Below, in pieces: positions 9,229-16,039 of a stretch of DNA of 64,000 nucleotides. Numbering within the stretch: the stretch's first letter is position 1; every line of letters begins with the position of its first letter. Under the pieces are notes generated by a model. It worked only from the letters and a program-made list of their open reading frames with translations, ran no database searches and was not told where the DNA came from. Made by a program: the position numbers and the translations under genes. The stretch is from a virus, in the IMG/VR virus record IMGVR_UViG_3300046170_000478, positions 30,028-94,027 of that record; one strand, 5' to 3'.

Positions 9229-9717
9229 ATGAATGATCTTGGAGTTTTAGCTACTGACATTGTCACATATGATTTCCCTAATGATACGGGGTCATATAAT
9301 GTTGGATTTGTTTCTGGGTGGCTGGAAACTAATATTGGAGAGTTTAATGGGCTTATACATGAAGAATTTTCAGTAGACTCTACTGGAGCGATCTTGATGG
9401 ATAATACAGGTCTAGCTGAAGTAGAAAAGAATATTTTTTCTAAATTGTATGAGATCTGGTATTACCAAAAATCAGCAAGAGAATCTCTAAGATCATTTAC
9501 TTATTCTGATTCTGTAGATTGGGTGACCATTAAAGAAGGTGACACGACAATCCAGAGACAGAATAAAAACTCTGTAGCCAAAACGTATAAGGATTTAGGA
9601 GAACAAGCTCAAGAAGCTCTTGATGGACTCCTTTTCCAGTATAACTATCAAAAATCTTCCCCTGTTCAAGTTGCAGGGACAGATGGAACTTTTAACTTGT
9701 CTGGTCAATTAGTTTAA
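9229..9717 (+). CDS. Virion structural protein, connector region
   Basis: A 162-residue protein. An aromatic N-terminal half (F-P-N-D-T-G-S-Y, W-L-E-T-N-I-G-E) is followed by a helical segment rich in Tyr, Lys and Arg and a repeat-like S-V-A-K-T-Y-K-D-L-G-E-Q-A helix. It looks like a conserved neck-region protein of large marine phages, but no catalytic motif is seen. It starts 3 nt after the previous stop and ends 1 nt before the next start, so it is part of one operon. Confidence 0.5.
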   Translation: MNDLGVLATDIVTYDFPNDTGSYNVGFVSGWLETNIGEFNGLIHEEFSVDSTGAILMDNTGLAEVEKNIFSKLYEIWYYQKSARESLRSFTYSDSVDWVTIKEGDTTIQRQNKNSVAKTYKDLGEQAQEALDGLLFQYNYQKSSPVQVAGTDGTFNLSGQLV

Positions 9718-9718
9718 T

Positions 9719-10165
9719 ATGCCCTCCTTACTCACAGACGCTGAAAAATCCGCTATTAATTCTGCTTTAAGTAGCATTCATGATACATTTGCTAGAAACA
9801 TCTTTATCTACGTCAAGGAGGCTTCTGTGGTCCCAGCTGAGCTTAATTTTAACCCTTTGTATGGCAGAAATAAAAACGCAGCCAAAATCTCTTCTGAGAT
9901 AACTCTGACCAAGTACACGTTCCCTGCTCGCATTTATTATAAAAACGAACAAAAAGAAGATATACTAGATGGGAACGGACAAATGAATCTTGTAGGATCA
10001 GAAGGCCAAATTAGAGTCAAAATAAAAGCTGACGCATACGAAAAACTTAAGATTTGTTCAAAGATAGAAGTTGATGATCAACTCTTTGTAATTGATGGAG
10101 ATGCAAAAATCATCGGACCATTTGATACCCAATTTTACTCGATCTTTTTGAAACGTGAAAACTAA
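9719..10165 (+). CDS. Head-closure-like protein
   Basis: A 148-residue, mostly beta protein containing V-K-I-K-A-D-A-Y-E and S-K-I-E-V-D-D-Q-L-F-V-I-D-G-D strands. The pattern and size resemble head-closure/connector proteins that sit between portal and tail. The stop overlaps the next start (TAATG at 10163-10167). The assignment rests on gene order and secondary-structure pattern only. Confidence 0.5.
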   Translation: MPSLLTDAEKSAINSALSSIHDTFARNIFIYVKEASVVPAELNFNPLYGRNKNAAKISSEITLTKYTFPARIYYKNEQKEDILDGNGQMNLVGSEGQIRVKIKADAYEKLKICSKIEVDDQLFVIDGDAKIIGPFDTQFYSIFLKREN

Positions 10166-10566
10166 TGGCAAAAAAGAATTTCATGAGGGTTTCAAAGCCC
10201 GTGGTGACTATAGACGCCAAAGAACTACTAAGAGAGCTTACCGCAGATAGCCCGAATAGTAAATCTATGGCGATGGCTATTCGGCAGGTTATCGCTCCAA
10301 AAATAGAGGATAGGCAGAAAGACCTACAAAAAGAATTTAAAGTACACCCAATCACAGTTGAATTAGATGCTGGTCCGACTGCGTCTAATACTAGTGGAAG
10401 CTTGGGAGGATACGGTAACCTTTTTTCTTTTATAGGTTTCTCAGGAGGAGATAACCCAACGGAAATTATATCTGAGATTTTCAGACAAAAGATTAGGTTT
10501 ACGGTACGGAGAAGAAATAACAAAGGGCAATACAATGTTACTTTTTTATATACCCTCTACAGATGA
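10165..10566 (+). CDS. Connector protein, N-terminal part (frameshifted)
   Basis: A 133-residue reading frame whose last few residues after the T6 run at 10542-10547 look unrelated. Skipping one T would continue into the frame of 10535-10807 and yield one protein of about 213 residues (10165-10807), where F-T-V-R-R-R-x-x-K-G-Q-Y-x-V is followed smoothly by Y-I-P-S-T-D-D-I-Y. The N-terminal part is basic and helical. This may be a +1 programmed frameshift, a homopolymer read error or a real split. A tail-completion/neck role is inferred. Confidence 0.6.
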   Translation: MAKKNFMRVSKPVVTIDAKELLRELTADSPNSKSMAMAIRQVIAPKIEDRQKDLQKEFKVHPITVELDAGPTASNTSGSLGGYGNLFSFIGFSGGDNPTEIISEIFRQKIRFTVRRRNNKGQYNVTFLYTLYR

Positions 10567-10807
10567 CATATATAATTTGACTCCGATCCCTTGGATGACA
10601 GGAAAGAGTTGGGCGAAAAGCGTTGAAGAGGGAGGTATAACAAACTTAGGGCAGTTTCTATACAGCTCTACTGGTTTTGGGCAATCTTCTTCTGGTACGG
10701 GTATACAGGTCAAAAATAGATCTTCTGGTGTAAAGTTTACTAGGACTCCGTATATCGGGCAGTTAATAGAGAATTTTAAAAAGAATTTGTTAAGGTTAGA
10801 TAGATGA
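10535..10807 (+). CDS. Connector protein, C-terminal part (frameshifted)
   Basis: A 90-residue frame overlapping the previous one by 32 bases. It contains L-T-P-I-P-W-M-T-G-K-S-W and a Gly/Ser-rich G-T-G-I-Q-V-K region that I associate with phage neck or tail-completion proteins usually made as one chain with an upstream domain. The ATG at 10535 exists but has no obvious ribosome binding site. The simplest reading is that it is the second half of the protein begun at 10165. The stop overlaps the next start as ATGA. Confidence 0.6.
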   Translation: MLLFYIPSTDDIYNLTPIPWMTGKSWAKSVEEGGITNLGQFLYSSTGFGQSSSGTGIQVKNRSSGVKFTRTPYIGQLIENFKKNLLRLDR

Positions 10808-11688
10808 AAGCACAATTTGATCAGAATATTTTATCCAGTTTTTACCTATGGTTTGAAAATCGCTTGTTGAGCGATTCTGCTAAGGCTTATAAAATAGATT
10901 TAGATAATGCTTTTGTATCAGGATCTTTTTCTGATATACCGTCAACTCATATAGGATTTCAAGGCAAGTACCGATCTCTTGTAGGCGAATATGGCGTTGA
11001 TAATCCAAACTCAGGTTTTTTCTTAGGGAATGATTTCATTACAGGCGATTATGACGAAAATGGAGGTATTTTTACAGATTACGAAAATGGTAGACTTATT
11101 TTCCCGCAAGCGTCTGGTGCAGAGATAGCAAGCAATGCTTTGACGGCAAATTCTACAGTAAAAGAAGTAAATACCTATATCACAAATGATACTGATGCTC
11201 AAATCATCATTCATTCTGATTTTAAAGATAGCGCTACAGAGTTGCCTTATCAGTATGGTAAAACGGGAGAGTTTGATGAGACCACTTACTTTTTGCCAGC
11301 ATGTTTCATATCTGTAGCTTCTTCAGATAACAAGGAGTTTTCTTTCGGCGGAGAGGAAGACACTACTACTAGAATCAGAGTTATGGTATTATCCTTTGAT
11401 AATTATACTCTAGATTCTGTTCTGTCTTTATTCAGAGACTCTGTCAGAAAAGACATGACTCATGTCCCATATGAAGATTTCCCATACGGTTTCTCTTTTT
11501 CAATTAAAGATTTCCCTTATAATTATAATAATTTAATCTCAGGACAATCAGACCCTGTGAAGTCTCATATCAAGGATGTTTCAGTCTCAAAAATTGTGTC
11601 AGAAAGAATTAGGGAGAATTTAAATAAGAACATTTCAATTGGATATATCGATTTTGAATTATGTACTTATCGTTTCCCCAGAGCTTAA
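10804..11688 (+). CDS. Virion structural protein, neck/tail junction
   Basis: A 294-residue protein without recognised motifs. It is acidic and aromatic, with alternating strands and short helices and a C-terminal segment (S-K-I-V-S-E-R-I-R-E-N-L) that looks helical. It is the last gene of the connector block, translationally coupled to the previous frame (ATGA) and followed by a gap holding two GTGTAA motifs before the tail-tube gene. Its position between neck and tube genes suggests a tail-terminator or joining role; unproven. Confidence 0.5.
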   Translation: MKAQFDQNILSSFYLWFENRLLSDSAKAYKIDLDNAFVSGSFSDIPSTHIGFQGKYRSLVGEYGVDNPNSGFFLGNDFITGDYDENGGIFTDYENGRLIFPQASGAEIASNALTANSTVKEVNTYITNDTDAQIIIHSDFKDSATELPYQYGKTGEFDETTYFLPACFISVASSDNKEFSFGGEEDTTTRIRVMVLSFDNYTLDSVLSLFRDSVRKDMTHVPYEDFPYGFSFSIKDFPYNYNNLISGQSDPVKSHIKDVSVSKIVSERIRENLNKNISIGYIDFELCTYRFPRA

Positions 11689-11692
11689 ATTG

Positions 11693-11717
11693 GTGTAAGA
11701 AGGTGTAAACCTTTACA
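11693..11717 (+). promoter_or_regulatory. Tandem GTGTAA motifs and dyad before tail-tube gene
   Basis: Two GTGTAA copies start exactly 10 bp apart (11693-11698, 11703-11708). The second forms a perfect dyad TGTAAA-CC-TTTACA at 11704-11717. The ATG at 11736 lies 27 nt after the second motif, longer than the usual 8-10 nt. One-helical-turn spacing fits a protein bound to one DNA face. Confidence 0.5.
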
Positions 11718-11735
11718 TTTTTAACTTAAAATCTT

Positions 11736-13019
11736 ATGGCTTCTAGAACTAGAATAATTTCACAAAGCAAGGCTGTTTATGTATCCCCTACTGGTACACT
11801 CGGTGGGCTTACCACCCCTGAAAAGGCAGTTACTGGGGTTATGCCTCAACAATTACACCGTGTAGATACTTTATCTTTTGATGTTGATATCGCTGGAGGG
11901 CGACAGGACATTAGAGAGTTTGGTCAATTGGCACGAATCGGAACAATCACTTTGGGTGATCTAAACCCATCTTTTTCTCTGGGTTATTACCTTGGAAATG
12001 GAGAAAACGAGGGTAATTTGGGATTCAATGGTCTTGGTAGAAGCGCTGTAGATGGTTCTTTGCAAGATCAATTTATTTCTGGGATTCTTGCTGAAGATCC
12101 CGCTAAAAGAGAAAAGAATCTTTTCATATTGACTGTTAAAGAGGGTGAGGATGCTTTTGCATCTACGAGTTCATTTAACGATAACCCAACTGGGAGATTT
12201 ACCACTGCTGAAAGAGCGGGCCATGATGTTGTTTCTCTCGGAAACTGCAACTTTGAAAGTTATACTGTTAACTTTGCTGTTGGAGAGATCCCTAGGGTAG
12301 ATATTGATGGAACCGCAGAAAACATTACTTTTGATACTACCAGTTCTGGCCTTTATAACCCATCTTTGAACAAGGCGGGAGGACGAGCTGACACAGGACA
12401 ATTCATGTTAGGAACTCCTAGTACAGGTAATATGGACGTTCTTGTTCTTCGTCCAGAAGACGTAAGTTTAGCCTTCTCAAAAGAAGAATTCTCATTTGGT
12501 GGAACAGATCTTGGAGATATGCATGTGCAAAGCGCCTCAATTGAAGTCCCTCTTTCTAGGACTCCCATTGAAGCTCTAGGATCAGCTAAAGCTGTTGCTA
12601 AACCTTTGGATTTCCCAATCAATGTAACTATGTCAGTTAGTGCGTTGCTAAAGAATATCCACTCAGGTCAAATCGACAAAATCTTGACTGGAAATGCTGG
12701 AAACGAAACCACGAACATCACCCTTACTGTTAAGGGCGATGATGGAAAAACCAAGCATCAATACACTATGCAGAAGGCAGTGATGGATTCACAAGGATTC
12801 TCCCAAGGCTTAGATGATAACGAATCAATTGAATTGACATTCTCCACTCAGATTGGAGGAATAAATCAAACTGATCAGGGATTGTTCTACTCTGGTGTTA
12901 ATGCAAGTCAACCTGATGTATATAGTAGTACTGCTACTCAGAAATTTGGAGATGGATTCATGTATAAAAAGAACAATGCGATATCACCATACTCCTTGGA
13001 AGACGGAGCTGGGTCTTAA
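11736..13019 (+). CDS. Tail tube-like protein 1
   Basis: A 427-residue beta-rich protein with its own promoter-like region and terminator, as expected for an abundant structural subunit. It shares a local pattern with the next gene: a strand ending in S-R-T-P-I-E-A-L-G here (near residue 280) against Q-K-T-P-V-T-R-L-G there, followed by strands rich in Pro and Asn. That suggests two paralogues of a tail-tube or tube-like protein. No sheath-like gene is visible nearby. A structural search would test it. Confidence 0.6.
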   Translation: MASRTRIISQSKAVYVSPTGTLGGLTTPEKAVTGVMPQQLHRVDTLSFDVDIAGGRQDIREFGQLARIGTITLGDLNPSFSLGYYLGNGENEGNLGFNGLGRSAVDGSLQDQFISGILAEDPAKREKNLFILTVKEGEDAFASTSSFNDNPTGRFTTAERAGHDVVSLGNCNFESYTVNFAVGEIPRVDIDGTAENITFDTTSSGLYNPSLNKAGGRADTGQFMLGTPSTGNMDVLVLRPEDVSLAFSKEEFSFGGTDLGDMHVQSASIEVPLSRTPIEALGSAKAVAKPLDFPINVTMSVSALLKNIHSGQIDKILTGNAGNETTNITLTVKGDDGKTKHQYTMQKAVMDSQGFSQGLDDNESIELTFSTQIGGINQTDQGLFYSGVNASQPDVYSSTATQKFGDGFMYKKNNAISPYSLEDGAGS

Positions 13020-13038
13020 TATAACTATTATATCTAGA

Positions 13039-13068
13039 AAAAGCCTCGCAGGAATGCGGGGCTTTTTT
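13039..13068 (+). terminator. Terminator after tail tube-like gene 1
   Basis: The stem GCCTCGC (13043-13049) pairs with GCGGGGC (13056-13062), one wobble, loop AGGAAT, extended by A-T pairs and followed by six T (13063-13068). A GTGTAA motif begins at the very next base. Confidence 0.92.
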
Positions 13069-13082
13069 GTGTAAACTACTAT
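13069..13082 (+). promoter_or_regulatory. GTGTAA motif abutting a terminator
   Basis: GTGTAA at 13069-13074 follows the terminator T-run directly and ends 8 nt before ATG 13083. Because the terminator stops upstream RNA, something here must start a new transcript. This makes it one of the best arguments that the motif is a promoter. TAAACT (13072-13077) would serve as a -10. Confidence 0.6.
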
Positions 13083-13928
13083 ATGCCAGATAGGATTCAT
13101 GCTAGTGATGTTCAGCTTTTTGTAGATGATCAGCGGATTCCTTCTGTAACCTCTCTATCTATTTCATCTCCTAAGAGTGTTGTTGATATCCAAAGATTAG
13201 GAGCTTCCCACTCTGTAGACAGAATATTAACCTCTAACCAATCTACCACATTAACCTATGACGTTAATTTAACAACTGGAGCTACTGGAATTGACCCTAT
13301 TTACAGCTACCAAAATATGAAGTCAGGTTTTTTGTCTACTGGCTTTTTTGAATTTAAAGCAAAGGACTCTGTTGGTGTGACCACTATTTCTGGAGCATCT
13401 TTAACATCTTATTCTATTAATGGATCTGTGGGGGATATTGTTAAGGGATCTTCTTCTTACGAGGGAGATGGAGCTATTTTTACTGACGCTGGAGCTTTAA
13501 CAAGTGAATCTAACGATATATTTGACGGTTTCTTTAGACCTGAAGATATCGAGATCTCCACATCTTCTAACGGCGACGAAGGAATAGATTCTACTAGTTT
13601 GAATATACAAGATTTTTCTATATCAGTTTCTCTTCAAAAGACTCCTGTAACTAGGTTGGGTACTAGAGTCCCTCAATACAGATATCCTCAGATGCCAGCT
13701 CAGGGAAATCTTAATTTCAATGTTTTAAAGACAGATGTTACTGGAATTAATATTTCCAGTCTAGTTTGCGAAAGCGGGGTGATTACTATCGACTTAAAAG
13801 GTAGAGACAATGAATCTATTTTAGATTTTACTACAAGTGGCTGTTGTTTAGAATCTGTTGAGGAATCGACTTCTCTAGACGATAATACTTCTGTAAGCTT
13901 CTCTTACTATTTCCCAATAATAAAATGA
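13083..13928 (+). CDS. Tail tube-like protein 2
   Basis: A 281-residue beta-rich protein. It shares the K/R-T-P-V-x-x-L-G strand pattern near residue 193 with the 427-residue protein upstream, and both have a long Ser/Thr/Gly-rich first half. It is preceded by its own terminator-plus-promoter boundary, so the two are expressed separately. A minor tube, tube-initiator or tail-terminator role is possible. The stop overlaps the next start (ATGA). Confidence 0.55.
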   Translation: MPDRIHASDVQLFVDDQRIPSVTSLSISSPKSVVDIQRLGASHSVDRILTSNQSTTLTYDVNLTTGATGIDPIYSYQNMKSGFLSTGFFEFKAKDSVGVTTISGASLTSYSINGSVGDIVKGSSSYEGDGAIFTDAGALTSESNDIFDGFFRPEDIEISTSSNGDEGIDSTSLNIQDFSISVSLQKTPVTRLGTRVPQYRYPQMPAQGNLNFNVLKTDVTGINISSLVCESGVITIDLKGRDNESILDFTTSGCCLESVEESTSLDDNTSVSFSYYFPIIK

Positions 13929-14326
13929 TTACTAGCGGAAACCTACCAAATTATAAAAATTGTATCTACAATGTAGATGTAACGATTGATTCTCCCATCA
14001 GTGGTTTTGAGTTTTCCATTATGGAGACAGGGATAGACGGAGGTTTTAAAACAGCTAACTTAATGACGTTTTCTGGAGCGGAAGGTTATATATTTGACCA
14101 AAGTGGCAACTTTTTTGGAGGGTATAGAAGTGGCGTCCCCTTTGACCTTGAAATACATCATGATTTTTTAAACTCCACATTTTCTTATTACAAAGATAAT
14201 ATTTTAATAGCTAATGGATTAGATGTGACGGGAGATAGTATTTTGAATGGAAGGCCAAATCTAGTTATGTTCACTAAACATGGGGAATCGGTACTTTCTT
14301 TAGAGGCCACAGGTTGTATAAGTTGA
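13925..14326 (+). CDS. Small tail protein, lectin-like pattern
   Basis: A 133-residue protein, coupled by ATGA to the preceding gene. It is made of short strands with the segment F-D-L-E-I-H-H-D followed by S-Y-Y-K-D-N-I-L-I-A-N-G-L, a pattern seen in concanavalin/LamG-like beta sandwiches. It may decorate the tail or bind a glycan; this is a weak structural guess and the family is not recognised. Confidence 0.45.
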   Translation: MITSGNLPNYKNCIYNVDVTIDSPISGFEFSIMETGIDGGFKTANLMTFSGAEGYIFDQSGNFFGGYRSGVPFDLEIHHDFLNSTFSYYKDNILIANGLDVTGDSILNGRPNLVMFTKHGESVLSLEATGCIS

Positions 14327-14334
14327 TTTTTTTC

Positions 14335-14358
14335 TGTATATTTATATAATAATATACA
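14335..14358 (+). promoter_or_regulatory. TGTATATT/AATATACA dyad at a start codon
   Basis: TGTATATT (14335-14342) and AATATACA (14351-14358) form a perfect 8-bp inverted repeat with an 8-nt A/T spacer. The last A is the A of the ATG at 14358. It resembles the TGTAA...TTACA dyads elsewhere and lies in the gap before the tail-assembly genes. Confidence 0.45.
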
Positions 14359-15170
14359 TGAAAGAGCTATACTCGTTTGATGTAAAGAGAACCATTGAGA
14401 AAGAGGTTCCTCATGTCAAAAAAACTAAAAATGGTCCAGTTGAAACTACTAAAAAAGTAAAAAACACCATTAAGAATAGAATTGTTTTTCGGAAGCCATC
14501 TATTCTAGACCTTGAAGACGCCGAGTTCTTCTACGGGCAGAAATACAACGAATATATTAACGCTGGATTTTTAACTAAAGCTATGCTGTCTAAGAAACTT
14601 GGAGACATGGGTGGGCTTACTTCTAAAACGTCCCAAGAAGCCATGAACCAGATTATCATTGATAATATGGAATCCTCAAGAACGATTGAATTTTTTGCTG
14701 GTGCAAAAGATTTGTCTGAAGAGCAAGAAGAGCAGTTAGAAGAAGCTAAAAAACTGTTTACGCACACTAAAGTTCAACTACATGAATACGAAACTTCTCT
14801 AAGGTCTCAATTCAGTCAAACTGCAGACTCAAAAGCTGAGATTAAGGTTATTGAGTGGCTGGTGTTGAATTTCTCTTATTTTGAAGATAGTGTAAGTGAC
14901 AAGAAAGATTTGTTTGAGATTTTTGAAGGAGATGAATTTGAGCAAAAGCGCATGTTCTTGATTAGACTACAAGAAGCTGAAGACGAAGACATTGAAGACG
15001 CTACATTCTTAAGAGCCAAAAAGATTTACGACGAGTGTTTTGAGAAGCTTATTAGGGTTGCTAGCATTTGGTATAATAAAATGGGCAATGATCAGAAATC
15101 AATTGATGAAGCTCTAAAAGACCTGTTTGAACCTGAAGCAGAAGCTTTAGATGAACAACAAGGAGAATAA
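14358..15170 (+). CDS. Tail assembly chaperone-like protein
   Basis: A 270-residue acidic, helical protein two genes before the tape measure, the usual position of tail-assembly chaperones that coat the tape measure before tube polymerisation. The N-terminus (L-Y-S-F-D-V-K-R-T-I-E-K) is a strand pair; the rest is charged helices ending in a Glu-rich tail. It overlaps the next gene by 20 bases. Phages often join the two chaperones by a -1 frameshift, but here the second frame is +1 relative, so simple overlap is more likely. Confidence 0.6.
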   Translation: MKELYSFDVKRTIEKEVPHVKKTKNGPVETTKKVKNTIKNRIVFRKPSILDLEDAEFFYGQKYNEYINAGFLTKAMLSKKLGDMGGLTSKTSQEAMNQIIIDNMESSRTIEFFAGAKDLSEEQEEQLEEAKKLFTHTKVQLHEYETSLRSQFSQTADSKAEIKVIEWLVLNFSYFEDSVSDKKDLFEIFEGDEFEQKRMFLIRLQEAEDEDIEDATFLRAKKIYDECFEKLIRVASIWYNKMGNDQKSIDEALKDLFEPEAEALDEQQGE

Positions 15171-16020
15171 ATATTCTATTGACTTATTAGACATAGTTCG
15201 TGGATACAGTGTTTTAACAAGTTCTGATAGTCAATGCTATTTTAAGCACTTTACGGTGCTTGAACTTCTTGAATTAGATAACCTTCAAGAAATTGATATT
15301 AGTCGATCTATAAAATCAGGCATTAAGACCGAGAAAGACCTAGTTGAGACTGCTATTAAAAGAAAGTCTTGGTCAGTGCAGAAAGAGGACAAAATAAAGT
15401 CCTTAGAGTGGACTATAAAAAAATCACTTACAGCTTTCGGCAAGATTGAAGATCCCAAACAAAAGGAAATATTCAAGAGGCAGATAGATAGCCAAGAAGA
15501 CGAACTCAAAGAAATCAGGGTTAAAAGAGCCAATATAACTTCTTATAGTGCGGAGCACTTATCTGAAGTGAAAAGAGTTAAGAGGATGTTTAAACAGTCT
15601 ATTTTTATGGATTTAGATTTTACAGAATCTCCAACCCAAGATCAAGAGCTTGTTTTTACTACAGCGATGTTCTCTAGGTATGGGGAACTCAATAATCGAG
15701 AATCAATATTAAAAGCATCTTATTTTGGTGGGTTTTTTGATTTATTCTCTGCTCAAGATGGAAATCCTTTAACTCTCTTGGGCAAGACATTTGAGGATAT
15801 AACAAATTTCCAAAAGTATCTAATTGTAGTCTCTAATGGGTTATTAAATAAGATTAAAAATACAAGAATACCCGAAGAAATTTATGGAGACCCAGTAAGA
15901 ATGATGAATTACGAGGAGAAAGAAGAGAAGGATACAAAGGTTTCTCATGGTCTAGATGATCTAAGACGTAAATCTCAAGTAAGAGGGGGAGAACTTAAAG
16001 CAGAGGACTTTTTAAGCTGA
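15151..16020 (+). CDS. Second tail assembly-region protein
   Basis: A 289-residue helical protein between the first chaperone-like gene and the tape measure. It has a long Lys/Glu-rich coiled region (residues 75-135) and a hydrophobic second half. Its start ATG is inside the previous gene. The position corresponds to the second tail-assembly chaperone (gpGT-type) in siphoviruses, but it is longer and translated from its own start. The function is inferred. Confidence 0.5.
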   Translation: MNNKENKYSIDLLDIVRGYSVLTSSDSQCYFKHFTVLELLELDNLQEIDISRSIKSGIKTEKDLVETAIKRKSWSVQKEDKIKSLEWTIKKSLTAFGKIEDPKQKEIFKRQIDSQEDELKEIRVKRANITSYSAEHLSEVKRVKRMFKQSIFMDLDFTESPTQDQELVFTTAMFSRYGELNNRESILKASYFGGFFDLFSAQDGNPLTLLGKTFEDITNFQKYLIVVSNGLLNKIKNTRIPEEIYGDPVRMMNYEEKEEKDTKVSHGLDDLRRKSQVRGGELKAEDFLS

Positions 16021-16023
16021 TAG

Positions 16024-16036
16024 GTGTAAATTACAC
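16024..16036 (+). promoter_or_regulatory. Perfect GTGTAA-A-TTACAC dyad before tape measure gene
   Basis: GTGTAAATTACAC is a perfect 13-bp palindrome, the cleanest copy of the recurring motif. The motif ends 10 nt before the ATG at 16040. TAAATT at 16027-16032 could serve as a -10. Confidence 0.6.
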
Positions 16037-16039
16037 TAT

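Noticed and set aside
10541-10548. T-TTT-TTA as a classic -1 slippery site
   Set aside because: A -1 slip leads to a third frame, not to the downstream connector frame; only a +1 or -2 shift, or one missing T, joins the two.
15151-15170. -1 programmed frameshift joining the two tail assembly genes
   Set aside because: The second frame is +1 relative to the first, and no suitable slippery heptamer lies in the overlap.
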